This document shows, piece by piece, positions 7,341-16,204 of a stretch of DNA of 40,048 nucleotides. Within the stretch, counting starts at the first letter, position 1. The number at the start of each line of letters is the position of its first letter. The DNA comes from an uncultured SAR86 cluster bacterium (GTDB taxonomy: Bacteria; Pseudomonadota; Gammaproteobacteria; Magnimaribacterales; D2472), in NCBI GenBank assembly GCA_902509965.1, contig CABWZP010000009.1:1-40048 (forward strand), written 5' to 3'. Below the pieces are notes generated by a model. That model was not told the DNA's origin. It did not search any database and worked only from the letters and a program-made list of their open reading frames with translations. The position numbers were made by a program, and so were the translations under genes.

Positions 7341-8512
7341 TTTGATAGACTAGACATCCCCTCCTCTAAACCTTTTAATGTTAAAGAATACATCCTATCA
7401 TCAAATAAGTCTTTTAAAATACAGACTGATGAGGTGTAATCCCAGTGATCTTCAGGCACAGGATTTAACCAGGCCATATTCTCGAAATGTTTTGAGAGTC
7501 TTTTTATCCACATAGCACCAGGATCCTCATTCCAATGTTCAATACTTCCACCTGGATTAGTAATTTCATAAGGAGCCATTGTTGCATCACCAACAACAAT
7601 AACTTTGTAGTCAGATGTATATTTATTAATAATATCTTGGACTAACATTCTTTCCTGACTTCTTCTTTTGTTATCTTTCCATACTGATTCATAAATACAA
7701 TTATGAAAATAATAATATTCCAAGTGTTTAAATTCTGTTTTGATTGCTGAAAAAAGCTCTTCACATAACTTTACGTATGGATCCATAGAGCCACCTACAT
7801 CAAATAAAATAATCACTTTAACTGCATTAGCTCTTTCAGGGATCATATTTATATCTAAGTACCCTGCATTTTTTGCAGTTGATTTAATAGTTCCATCCAT
7901 GTCTAACTCAAGATCATTTCCTTGACGAGCAAACTTTCGAAGCCTTCTTAGAGCCATTTTAATATTACGAGTGCCAATAGTTATAGAATCGTCAAGATTG
8001 GTGTACTGTCTTTGCTCCCAAACTTTTACAGCTTTTTTTTGACCGCCTTGTCCACCAACTCTAATACCCTCTGGATTTTGTCCACCGTGACCAAAGGGAG
8101 AAGTTCCATTAGTTCCAACCCATTTAGAGCCACCCTCATGTCTTTCTTTTTGCTCTTCTAAACGTTTCTTGAATTCTTCCAGTAGTTTTTCTAGTCCTCC
8201 AAGTGATTCAATTTTTTTTAATTCCTCAGGGTCTAATTCTTTCTCAAAAGCTTTTCTCAACCAATCATCAGGAATGAGTGCTTGAAATATATCTTCAAGC
8301 TTTTCAATCCCTTTAAAATAAATATCAAAAGCTTTATCAAACTTATCATAATGCTTTTCATCTTTAACTAAGATAGCACGAGATAAGTAATAGAAATCAT
8401 CAAGACTGGCATATGCTACTCTTTTCTCGAGAGCGCCCAATAAATCAAGCAACTCTCTTAAAGAGCATGGGACACCAGATGATTTTACAGTTTGGAAAAG
8501 GTTAATTAGCAT
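7337..8512 (-). CDS. VWA-domain protein, CoxE-like partner of MoxR
   Basis: A 391-aa soluble protein. Residues 1-130 are helical and charged, 130-165 form a Gly-rich linker (GGQNPEGIRVGGQGGQ), and a von Willebrand A domain starts near 230. The MIDAS motif reads DVGGSM (Asp238); the first Ser of the canonical DxSxS is Gly, as in CoxE-like proteins. The upstream MoxR-type ATPase gene is 3 bp away, the classic MoxR-VWA pair thought to act in metal-centre insertion or protein-complex maturation. The client is unknown. The downstream permease gene overlaps by 4 bp. Confidence 0.88.
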   Translation of the reverse strand: MLINLFQTVKSSGVPCSLRELLDLLGALEKRVAYASLDDFYYLSRAILVKDEKHYDKFDKAFDIYFKGIEKLEDIFQALIPDDWLRKAFEKELDPEELKKIESLGGLEKLLEEFKKRLEEQKERHEGGSKWVGTNGTSPFGHGGQNPEGIRVGGQGGQKKAVKVWEQRQYTNLDDSITIGTRNIKMALRRLRKFARQGNDLELDMDGTIKSTAKNAGYLDINMIPERANAVKVIILFDVGGSMDPYVKLCEELFSAIKTEFKHLEYYYFHNCIYESVWKDNKRRSQERMLVQDIINKYTSDYKVIVVGDATMAPYEITNPGGSIEHWNEDPGAMWIKRLSKHFENMAWLNPVPEDHWDYTSSVCILKDLFDDRMYSLTLKGLEEGMSSLSK

Positions 8513-8515
8513 AAA

Positions 8516-9367
8516 TTATTTATTAGCAGATTCTCTCCTAGACATAAAAGCTAATCTTTCTAGTAAATGAACATCTTGTTCATTTTTTAATAATGCTCCA
8601 TAAAGTGGGGGAATTGCCTTAGATGAATCTGCATTCTTCAAAATTTCATCTGGCATATCATCTGAGAGTAATAACTTTAACCAATCTATTAATTCAGATG
8701 TCGATGGTTTTTTCTTTAGACCTGGAATTTTTCTTAGATCAAAGAAAATTTCAAGCGCGTCATTAACAAGCTTCTTCTTAATTTTTGGATAATGCACATT
8801 AACAATTTTATTCATTGTTTCTCTATCTGGAAAATTAATATAATGAAAAAAGCATCTCCTTAAAAAGGCATCTGGTAATTCTTTTTCATTATTAGAAGTC
8901 ATGATAATAATTGGCCTATGCTTTGCTGTAATTGTTTCTCCCGTCTCATAACAAAAGAATTCCATACGATCAATCTCTTGGAGAAGATCATTTGGAAACT
9001 CAATATCTGCTTTATCAATTTCATCAATGAGAAGAACAACTTGTTTATCTGAAGTGAAAGCTTCCCAAAGTTTTCCTTTTTTTATGTAATTTGCGATGTC
9101 TTTTACTCTTTCATCACCTAATTGAGAATCTCTTAGTCTAGTAACTGCATCATATTCATACAAACCTTGCGTGGCTTTAGTTGTAGATTTAATATGCCAT
9201 TCTATTAATTCAAGCCCCAGTGCATCAGCAACCTCTATAGCCAAAAGTGTTTTGCCTGTACCGGGCTCACCCTTAATTAACAATGGTCTCTCAAGAGCTA
9301 CTGAAGCATTCACAGCCATACTTAGATCATCTGTGGCTATATAATTTTTAGTTCCTTTAAATTGCAT
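8516..9367 (-). CDS. MoxR-family AAA+ ATPase
   Basis: Cytosolic AAA+ chaperone-like ATPase. Walker A GEPGTGKT lies at residues 33-40, Walker B VLLIDEIDKAD at 111-121, sensor 1 is IIMTSNNEKELPD, and the arginine-finger region is AFLRRCFFH. The MoxR length (about 283 aa) is complete. I place the start at ATG 9367 because AAGGA lies six bases upstream; an in-frame TTG at 9373 is less likely. It is followed after 3 bp by its VWA partner and preceded by the thioesterase gene (18 bp). Confidence 0.93.
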   Translation of the reverse strand: MQFKGTKNYIATDDLSMAVNASVALERPLLIKGEPGTGKTLLAIEVADALGLELIEWHIKSTTKATQGLYEYDAVTRLRDSQLGDERVKDIANYIKKGKLWEAFTSDKQVVLLIDEIDKADIEFPNDLLQEIDRMEFFCYETGETITAKHRPIIIMTSNNEKELPDAFLRRCFFHYINFPDRETMNKIVNVHYPKIKKKLVNDALEIFFDLRKIPGLKKKPSTSELIDWLKLLLSDDMPDEILKNADSSKAIPPLYGALLKNEQDVHLLERLAFMSRRESANK

Positions 9368-9385
9368 AATCAATCCTTAATTATT

Positions 9386-10228
9386 TTATATTGAAATTTT
9401 TTCTTCTGATTTTAGTATTCTAGTGAGTTGTCTGCTTGAAGCAACTAAATTTCCTTCAAAATCCCATATATTACAGTCTTGTTCGAAATAACCATTTTGA
9501 ATGTCCTTAGCTATAAAATCTAAAAGCAGCACTTCTGTTTTTGGTAACTGACGTATGTGAGTTGTTAAGGTTAATGTTGGAACCCAGCCTAATGGACCAT
9601 ATTTATTTGTGACTACTGGTGGCAGGATGTCTGAAAAAAAAGAAATTGCAAATTGATCAGGAATACCTCCAGGAAGAGATATATAAGCAGAGCACCTTGC
9701 CTCTGCCCTTTCATTTGATATTTTTCTATCCCACCAAGCGTGATCTGGATGAACAGAACAATCAACTTGTTTAACAAATGCAGGAGTAAAACCAGCTTTT
9801 ATATTTTCATAATTAAGATTCTTAAAATCTTTTTTATCTGCTGTTTTAAAGATTTCTGGAGCTGGAGTAGATAATCCATTGTAACCACGCATATGTTCAA
9901 AATCAGAACAGGTGCCTGTATAAATACACTTAACTAGATCGTCTTGAATGATAGTAACTCTTCCAGTTGAGCTGCCTTTGCTAACTCTTAGAACATCTAC
10001 ATGTATTTCTATCTCTCTTGGCTCAGTTCTATCAAGATATTGAATAGACGAACTAATTGCACAAGAATGCGGTAAAGCTGAGGTAAGCGCTTTATGCATT
10101 ATTGCCATTAAGTATCCACCATGAGGTGTAGAACCTACAAAAAAATTCTCACTTGGTATTATTTTGTATAATGAATCAGAAACCTTATTAATTTTAATGG
10201 CATCTTGGAATTGTGTAAATTTATCCAT
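9386..10228 (-). CDS. acyl-CoA thioesterase-like, double hot-dog protein
   Basis: About 280 aa, with the layout of TesB-type/4HBT_3 thioesterases: an N-terminal hot-dog half with FVGSTPHGGYLMAIMHKAL (active-site helix) and SIQYLDRTEP, then a second half with LTTHIRQLP and WDFEGNLVASSRQL at the C-terminus. It likely hydrolyses a medium- or long-chain acyl-CoA; the chain is unknown. I choose ATG at 10228 (MDKFTQ), because the longer reading from 10309 would overlap the divergent tatD start and add 27 unlikely residues. That leaves a 56-bp divergent promoter region. Confidence 0.8.
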   Translation of the reverse strand: MDKFTQFQDAIKINKVSDSLYKIIPSENFFVGSTPHGGYLMAIMHKALTSALPHSCAISSSIQYLDRTEPREIEIHVDVLRVSKGSSTGRVTIIQDDLVKCIYTGTCSDFEHMRGYNGLSTPAPEIFKTADKKDFKNLNYENIKAGFTPAFVKQVDCSVHPDHAWWDRKISNERAEARCSAYISLPGGIPDQFAISFFSDILPPVVTNKYGPLGWVPTLTLTTHIRQLPKTEVLLLDFIAKDIQNGYFEQDCNIWDFEGNLVASSRQLTRILKSEEKISI

Positions 10229-10284
10229 AATGTTTATTTTTGTTAGATAATTGTAATTCATAAGAACATAACAATCTTTATAAA

Positions 10285-11076
10285 ATGAATGATTTATTTG
10301 ATATAGCATGTAATTTTACTCACGAATCATTCGATGATGATTTAAAGCAAGTTATAAATGATGCAATGGGTATTGGTGTTAATAAATTTCTATTAGTTGC
10401 AGCAGATCTAGAGGATGCTAATAAGATAGATGAATTAATTCTTATTCATCAAGATTTATCATATTTTACAACTGGCGTTCATCCACATTACGCCAAAACT
10501 TTTAATTTTGAATCCGTTGAAAAAATGCGTGCTTTAATTACAAAAAATTCACCAAATGCCCTTGGAGAAATGGGGTTAGATTTTTTTAGAAATCTTTCTA
10601 CCTATGAGGAACAAATTTTTGCTTTTGAAGAGCAAATAAAATTGGCAATTGAATTTAATAAACCATTATTTCTTCACCAAAGAGATTCACATGAATCATT
10701 TATTAAAGTATTAAATCATTATAGAAAAGACATTAATAAAGCTGTTGTTCATTGCTTTACAGGAACACAAAAGGAACTAGATGAATATTTAAACTATGAT
10801 TTTTATATCGGGTTAACAGGATGGATTTGCGACGAGAGACGAAATAAAAATTTAAGAGCTTCTATAAAAAACATACCTCTGAACAAGCTTATGCTCGAAA
10901 CTGATTCACCCTATTTGATTCCAAGAAATTTAGATCCTAAGCCAAAAAGTAATAGAAATGAACCTAAAAATCTCCTACATATTGCAACTGAAATAGCAAA
11001 ACTAAGAAATGAAAGCGTTGAAGAGATTTGTAATGCGACGTATCAGAATAGTATAGATTTCTTTAGCCAAGCTTAG
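10285..11076 (+). CDS. tatD: TatD-family metal-dependent hydrolase
   Basis: A TIM-barrel metallohydrolase of the TatD DNase family, implicated in DNA repair and fragmentation. It is the true E. coli-TatD type and not YcfH or YjjV: the N-terminus is FDIACNFT in place of the usual HxH (E. coli TatD has FDIGVNLT), followed by TTGVHPH, GEMGLDFFRN, PLFLHQRDSHE, VVHCFTGT, GWICDERR and LMLETDSPYLIPR. Length 263 aa matches. No tatABC genes lie nearby. The gene stands alone on the plus strand and overlaps the convergent CoA-transferase gene by 14 bp. Confidence 0.95.
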   Translation: MNDLFDIACNFTHESFDDDLKQVINDAMGIGVNKFLLVAADLEDANKIDELILIHQDLSYFTTGVHPHYAKTFNFESVEKMRALITKNSPNALGEMGLDFFRNLSTYEEQIFAFEEQIKLAIEFNKPLFLHQRDSHESFIKVLNHYRKDINKAVVHCFTGTQKELDEYLNYDFYIGLTGWICDERRNKNLRASIKNIPLNKLMLETDSPYLIPRNLDPKPKSNRNEPKNLLHIATEIAKLRNESVEEICNATYQNSIDFFSQA

Positions 11077-12166
11077 ATATATCTAAATCATATAATTTAG
11101 AGACATCATCATTGCTTGAGCCTGATGGAAGAATAATAGATTTATTCTCAGCTTTAGAATTAGAGAATCTAGGAGCTGGAGCGGGTTCATCAAAACCATT
11201 CACATCCATAAAGGTATTTCTAGATAAATGATGAGTATGAGATGGAGTTTCACTGAGACTTAAAACTGGCGAAACGCATGCGTCCGAAGAATCAAAAATC
11301 TTGGTCCATTCGTCTCTTGACTTTAATTTGATGACTTTAGCCATTTTTAATTTTAATTTTGGCCAAGCATCTCTATTCATTTGATCGAGAAACTCTTTGT
11401 CATCAATTTCTAACTTTTCTAAAAGCTCTGCATAGAATTTGGGCTCAATAGAGCCTATTGCAATATGTTTTTTGTCGCTACATTCATAAGTATCATAAAA
11501 ATGAGCAGCCCCATCTAATAAATTTGATTCTTTGTCATTACTCCAGAAACCCATAGCCTTAAATGAATAAAACATACTCATAAGCATAGAGCTGCCATCA
11601 ATCATAGCTGCATCTACTACTTGACCCTCTCCAGTCTTTTGAGCATGAATAAATGCTGAAAGCATTCCAACTGCAAGAAGCATGCCACCTCCTCCAAAAT
11701 CACCAACAAGGTTTAAAGGCGGTTGAGGATTTTCTCCTTTTCTACCCATTGAATCTAATACGCCTGAAAGGGCAATATAGTTAATATCATGGCCTGATTG
11801 ATTGGCCATTGGGCCTTCTTGGCCCCACCCAGTCATTCGACCATACACTAATGATTCATTTAGTTTTAAGCATTCATCTGGACCAAGACCAAGGCGCTCC
11901 ATTACACCTGGTCTAAAACCCTCAAATATACCATCCATTTGAGATATTAATTTTCTAATCTCAATAATGGACTCAGGATTTTTTAAATCTGCTGTAATAG
12001 ATTTTTTATTCCTGTTATGGATATCAGCTTTATTATGATTTCCATGAGTTGAAGATTTATCAAGTCTTATTACTTCTGCACCCAGGTCAGCTAATAACAT
12101 TCCACAAAATGGTCCTGGACCAATTCCAGCAAATTCTAATATTTTTAAACCTTTTAAAGGACCCAT
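11063..12166 (-). CDS. CaiB/BaiF-family enzyme, alpha-methylacyl-CoA racemase-like
   Basis: A 367-aa family III CoA-transferase fold. LKILEFAGIGPGPFCGMLLADLGAEVI is the family N-terminus; NRNKKSITADLK and GFRPGVMERLGLGP follow. GHDINYIALSG and GDFGGGG carry the His and Asp used for proton transfer in alpha-methylacyl-CoA racemases, so racemisation of 2-methylacyl-CoA is the most likely reaction, with a true CoA-transferase as the alternative. This suggests branched-chain or isoprenoid lipid breakdown. The gene follows the MMPL transporter after 6 bp and overlaps tatD at the 3' ends. Confidence 0.88.
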   Translation of the reverse strand: MGPLKGLKILEFAGIGPGPFCGMLLADLGAEVIRLDKSSTHGNHNKADIHNRNKKSITADLKNPESIIEIRKLISQMDGIFEGFRPGVMERLGLGPDECLKLNESLVYGRMTGWGQEGPMANQSGHDINYIALSGVLDSMGRKGENPQPPLNLVGDFGGGGMLLAVGMLSAFIHAQKTGEGQVVDAAMIDGSSMLMSMFYSFKAMGFWSNDKESNLLDGAAHFYDTYECSDKKHIAIGSIEPKFYAELLEKLEIDDKEFLDQMNRDAWPKLKLKMAKVIKLKSRDEWTKIFDSSDACVSPVLSLSETPSHTHHLSRNTFMDVNGFDEPAPAPRFSNSKAENKSIILPSGSSNDDVSKLYDLDISKLG

Positions 12167-12172
12167 AAAAAC

Positions 12173-14602
12173 CTATAAAAAAACCTTAAACTTCACTAAT
12201 AATAAAGGAAGCAGAGTTAATGAGCTAATAAATGCTAATAAAAGGGCTATAGCTGTAAAAATACCAAATAGTGCAGTTGGAGCGAAATTAGATAATCCAA
12301 GAATTGAAAAACCTATAGCTATTGTAAAAGCAGTATAAAAAATAGCTCTGCCAACACTTAGGTGAGATGTTCTCATACTTAAATCTGGGCTATTACCCTC
12401 TTCAATTGAACTTCGATAGCGATATAAATAATGAATGGTATTATCCACAGCCATTCCAACACTTATTGATGCTACTGTAATAGTCATTATATCTAGAGGT
12501 ATCTTTAAGACTCCAAGCAAGCCTAAGACGCTTGAGGCAACAAATATATTAGGTAATACGCCGATAAACATTATTTTAATAGATCTAAATAAGACTAGTA
12601 GCATTAAAGCAATAACTATAAATACTAAGGACAGTGATCCAATTTGAGATGAAAAAAGTGACTGAAGCATGTTGTTATAAAGAACAGCTAAACCGGTTAT
12701 TTCAAATTGGTCTTTAGATAAATTAAATTTATTAACTAGATCATCTTCAATTTTTATAAGTAATTCTTTTCTATTTAAAGATTTGGATGACTCTATAACT
12801 CTGGTAGAAATTCTTACTTTAGAATCATCTTTATTTATATATGAATATAATAAAGTTTCGCGAATGTCTTCGGGTAAAACTGATCGGAGTAATGCAAGCT
12901 CAAGATCGTTTAGGTTGTCTCCATCATTAATTTGTCTGGCTAACTTAACACCACTTGCAACACTTAAAACTTTGCCTATTTCGGGCATAGCTTCAAGATG
13001 ATCATGAATATCCTCTAACTTATTTAAGCTGTAGATGTTCCACCAATAACCGGAAGCCTCGCTATCCTCATCTTCAAATAAGTCATCTGCAAACAAATCG
13101 TTCTCTTCATTAAAAATGATTTCAGACTTTTCTTGAATAGGCTCACTAATAATAATATCCAAAGGTGCAGTGCCGCCAAGTTCCTTGTCTAAAAGGAGCA
13201 TTCCTTGGTATATTTCAGTCGATTCATCAAAGTAATCTATAAATCGATTTTCTACTAAGAGTTTTGAGATACCAATAAAGAAAAGGATAAATAATATAAA
13301 GTAAGAAAAAGCTATAAATATTTTATTTTTATGATTAAAAGTCACTATCTTAGATAATGCTAGTTTTATATTTATAAAGTCCTTAGTTTGACCAGTATTT
13401 ATTGTAGCTAGAGCAGCTGGTAAAAAGCTAAACGTAAATATAAGGGCAAATGACATGCCTACTGCCATCATTTTGCCAAACTCTATGACGGGTTTTAAAT
13501 CTCCTAATATTAAAGATAGAAAAGCTACAGCTGTTGTTAATGCTGCAAACAAACAAGGCATAAAGATAGAGGTAAATGAATTTATTAGTGATTCATTTTT
13601 ATTAGTGGTCTTGATATCTATATATCTGACCATAACGTGAACAGTAAGAGAGATAGTTAATATCATCAATAAAGCAATGAAATTTGATGAAACAACACTG
13701 ATTTTCCAATTCATTAAACCCAGAATGCCTGCGGTAAATAAAGTTGTTATAAAAGCATTGAGTAAAGGTAAAAATACAAACCAAAAATTTCCAAAAAATA
13801 AATAAAGCATAAGTGCAAAAATCAACGCTACGCCAATACCAAAAACAGCAAGATCAGATTTAATGAATGACATCATATCTACAGCTATCATAGAAGGGCC
13901 ACCAAGGAATAAATCAGCCTCTCCTCTATATGCTTGAAGAACATTTCTTATGTTATTCACAAGAATGGTTTGTTCTTTTGTTTCGATTTCATTTAATAAT
14001 GAAATCTCTTTATTTAATGAATCTATATAGTCATGATCTTTTTTTATAGCATCAAGAGCTGTATATCTATCGTTGATAAGAGCATTTTTTTTAGTGTTAC
14101 TAGTTGTAACTACTTGCAATGCAGTAGTTTTTCCATCAGAACTTAATATTAGCTCTTTATAAATTGGGTTATTGAGGAACTCTTCTTTAGCAAGCAACAA
14201 ATTGATGCTTGGTGATTCTAGATCTTTTAAATTATCAGCTACATCTGTTAGTGGCACTTTTGGTTGAAAGAATATTGGTGCATCGAGAAGCGAGAATACA
14301 TCATCAACACCTTTTATATTTCCAAGCTCATTTTCAAGAGATTTAAGTACTGATAAAGATTTAGAAGAAAATAATTCATCAAAAGGTGTATAGGTAACGA
14401 TAAGGAAGTCTGAGTTACCAAATTCATCACCAGACTCTCTATATATCTTATAAGAAGTATCATTCTCTAGCACCAATGCATCAGATGATGCATCAAGTTT
14501 AAAATTTGAAAGACCTGAAGAGCTTATTAGAAGTACTGTAAAGATAAAAAAGAGTACGCTCTTAGGCTTGTTAATAATAAAGTTAATGTAGTTATAAATC
14601 AT
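12173..14602 (-). CDS. MMPL/RND-superfamily transporter
   Basis: An inner-membrane transporter of about 809 aa with the RND duplication: helix, large periplasmic loop, five helices, then the same again. Sterol-sensing-like helices are seen in IALLMILTISLTVHVMVRYID and its counterpart ASISVGMAVDNTIHYLYRYR. It belongs with MMPL-type lipid or hopanoid exporters and lacks an adjacent membrane-fusion protein. The second loop has a strongly acidic insert around NEENDLFADDLFEDEDSE. I take ATG 14602, 11 bp after bolA with an AAGAG upstream; ATG 14626 would overlap bolA. The neighbouring racemase-like gene suggests a lipid substrate (inference). Confidence 0.85.
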   Translation of the reverse strand: MIYNYINFIINKPKSVLFFIFTVLLISSSGLSNFKLDASSDALVLENDTSYKIYRESGDEFGNSDFLIVTYTPFDELFSSKSLSVLKSLENELGNIKGVDDVFSLLDAPIFFQPKVPLTDVADNLKDLESPSINLLLAKEEFLNNPIYKELILSSDGKTTALQVVTTSNTKKNALINDRYTALDAIKKDHDYIDSLNKEISLLNEIETKEQTILVNNIRNVLQAYRGEADLFLGGPSMIAVDMMSFIKSDLAVFGIGVALIFALMLYLFFGNFWFVFLPLLNAFITTLFTAGILGLMNWKISVVSSNFIALLMILTISLTVHVMVRYIDIKTTNKNESLINSFTSIFMPCLFAALTTAVAFLSLILGDLKPVIEFGKMMAVGMSFALIFTFSFLPAALATINTGQTKDFINIKLALSKIVTFNHKNKIFIAFSYFILFILFFIGISKLLVENRFIDYFDESTEIYQGMLLLDKELGGTAPLDIIISEPIQEKSEIIFNEENDLFADDLFEDEDSEASGYWWNIYSLNKLEDIHDHLEAMPEIGKVLSVASGVKLARQINDGDNLNDLELALLRSVLPEDIRETLLYSYINKDDSKVRISTRVIESSKSLNRKELLIKIEDDLVNKFNLSKDQFEITGLAVLYNNMLQSLFSSQIGSLSLVFIVIALMLLVLFRSIKIMFIGVLPNIFVASSVLGLLGVLKIPLDIMTITVASISVGMAVDNTIHYLYRYRSSIEEGNSPDLSMRTSHLSVGRAIFYTAFTIAIGFSILGLSNFAPTALFGIFTAIALLLAFISSLTLLPLLLVKFKVFL

Positions 14603-14613
14603 TATATAGACTC

Positions 14614-14919
14614 TTAATTTACGCAATCTGGACTATCAATAATTTCTGGGTTCGCTTTAAACTCTTTTAAATCATATAAATGCATAGACAATGCATGAAT
14701 TTCATTCATGACTTCGCCTAATGCTTTGTATACTGCTTGATGGCGCTTGACCAAAGTCATATTCTCAAAAGTGTCACTAACAAGAATTAACTTAAAATGA
14801 CTTTCTGATCCTTCAGGAACATTGTGCTTATGGCTTTCATTGATTAACTGAAGTGATGTTGAATTAAAATAGTCTTTTAAAACTTTTGTAATTTTTAATT
14901 CAATGATGTTTGATTTCAT
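14614..14919 (-). CDS. bolA: BolA-family protein
   Basis: A 101-aa protein with the BolA motifs NESHKHNVPEGSESHFKLILVS and RHQAVYKALGEVM, ending IHALSMHLYDLKEF. The invariant HFK and RH..VY..L are intact, as is the conserved His used with monothiol glutaredoxins to hold a [2Fe-2S] cluster. Likely roles are iron-sulphur trafficking or stress-linked morphology control; no glutaredoxin gene is in the window. It sits between the 58-aa gene and the MMPL transporter gene on the same strand. Confidence 0.93.
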   Translation of the reverse strand: MKSNIIELKITKVLKDYFNSTSLQLINESHKHNVPEGSESHFKLILVSDTFENMTLVKRHQAVYKALGEVMNEIHALSMHLYDLKEFKANPEIIDSPDCVN

Positions 14920-14971
14920 TTTTGTATTATAGGTTGTACCTAGACTTATTAATTGGTTTTATTAAAAAATT

Positions 14972-15148
14972 CTAGCTATCGAGAGATTTTGAGTTATTTA
15001 GCTCTTCAATCATTACTATTACTTGTTCCCACAACATCCAATTCTCATTATCAAGCAATGCGGCAAATTCAGCTGCTTTCATCATAGCTATTGCTCCAGC
15101 ATCATCTCCATACTGAGATATTAAATCTATGGATAATTTTCTAATCAT
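14972..15148 (-). CDS. 58-aa small conserved-looking protein
   Basis: A short ORF that fills most of the gap upstream of bolA. It starts MIRKLSIDLISQYGDDAGA and continues with IAMMKAAEFAAL, LDNENWMLWEQVIVMIEEL. It looks helical and amphipathic, with the pattern Ala-rich helix, short Asp/Asn turn, Trp-containing helix. I recall similar roughly 60-aa proteobacterial proteins of unknown function with the D-x-x-x-x-x-W-x-x-(I/V)-x-x-x-I-x-x-L layout, but I cannot confirm homology here. Codon use matches neighbouring genes. The ATG at 15148 opens the minus-strand block with bolA. No function is proposed. Confidence 0.65.
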   Translation of the reverse strand: MIRKLSIDLISQYGDDAGAIAMMKAAEFAALLDNENWMLWEQVIVMIEELNNSKSLDS

Positions 15149-15268
15149 TATTTAATTTTTGTTAATACTTTGGGCCACAATCTATAAGATAAATTGTTTT
15201 ATACTTATAACATTAATATTTAATTCAATATCTTATTTTAAGCTATTGGATGCCCTTTTAAAAATGAT

Positions 15269-16204
15269 ATGGAAATTTGGTGGTACAAAGATAATAAGAT
15301 AGGACACACAAAACAGGTATCTGTGCTTATTGATGAACTAAAGAAAGAGTTTAATGTCTCTTTAAAGGAAATTATATGCAAGAAATCTATATTGCTAGAT
15401 ATTTTTAATCTTTGCTCTGCTTTCATCGTTAAAGATGCTCAAGAGAACCCTGATATCTTGATTGGTGCTGGTCACAGCACCTACCTTAAAATTTTAGCTG
15501 ATAAGGTTAAATATGGTAATGATAAGACTAAATCGATAGCAATTATGAAACCGAGCTTTTTAAGAAGCTGGTTCAATTTAATATGTGCTCCTGAGCATGA
15601 TTATGGTAAAGGTATAGAAAACAATACTTTCACATTTAAGGGGTCATTAGCAAAAGTTATAGATCAACCGCCTGATAATGGTATAGGGTTGATAGCTGTT
15701 GGAGGAGTAAATAATCATTATAAATTCGCAAATGATGAAATATATAAACAGATTGAATTCATAATTAATCTCCATCAAAAAGATAAATGGTTCATATTTA
15801 ACTCTAGAAGAACAGAAAAAGAATTATCAATTAAACTTAGTGCTTTAGCTGCTAATGGTTCAATTGAATTCATAGATGTAGATGAAAAATCTGCTCCTAA
15901 ATTAAGTAGTGTAATGAGTAGAGCTTCTAGTAAGTTTGTAACGCCTGATAGCGTGAATCTTGTTTTTGAATCACTCTCTTCTCAAGGATCCACATATCTC
16001 TTGCACTTAATAAAAAAAAGAAATCATAAAATTACTAAACTTATGTCTAACTTAATTTTAATAAGGGATGTTGGTTATGTTGAAAGCAAAAATATAACCG
16101 AAGATCTCCAAACTTATTCATTAAGGAATCCTATTGATAGTCATCAAATATATGCAGAGGTTGAAAAAGTTGCTTACAAGATATCACAACTAATAAAATC
16201 ATGA
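15269..16204 (+). CDS. ELM1-family (Mito_fiss_Elm1) protein
   Basis: A 311-aa protein of the family named after the plant mitochondrial fission factor ELM1, common in alpha- and gammaproteobacteria and related in fold to GT-B glycosyltransferases. Landmarks: KIGHTKQVSVL at the N-terminus, ILIGAGHSTYLKIL, a CAPEHDYG motif, IAVGGVNNHYKF, NSRRTEKEL, and TPDSVNLVFESLSSQGSTYLL near the end (the family's VT-x-DS motif). The bacterial role is not settled; membership of an envelope-glycan locus is suggested by the next two genes. It overlaps the following glycosyltransferase by 4 bp (ATGA). Confidence 0.85.
   Translation: MEIWWYKDNKIGHTKQVSVLIDELKKEFNVSLKEIICKKSILLDIFNLCSAFIVKDAQENPDILIGAGHSTYLKILADKVKYGNDKTKSIAIMKPSFLRSWFNLICAPEHDYGKGIENNTFTFKGSLAKVIDQPPDNGIGLIAVGGVNNHYKFANDEIYKQIEFIINLHQKDKWFIFNSRRTEKELSIKLSALAANGSIEFIDVDEKSAPKLSSVMSRASSKFVTPDSVNLVFESLSSQGSTYLLHLIKKRNHKITKLMSNLILIRDVGYVESKNITEDLQTYSLRNPIDSHQIYAEVEKVAYKISQLIKS

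Noticed and set aside
7233-7439. 68-aa plus-strand ORF across the VWA/permease junction
   Set aside because: Antisense to two well-supported coupled genes.
10229-10284. Defined divergent promoters for tatD and the thioesterase gene
   Set aside because: Several weak AT-rich hexamers fit poorly on both strands, and none stands out enough to annotate.
15238-15426. 62-aa minus-strand ORF overlapping the start of the ELM1-family gene
   Set aside because: It lies antisense to conserved ELM1-family sequence and has no recognisable features.
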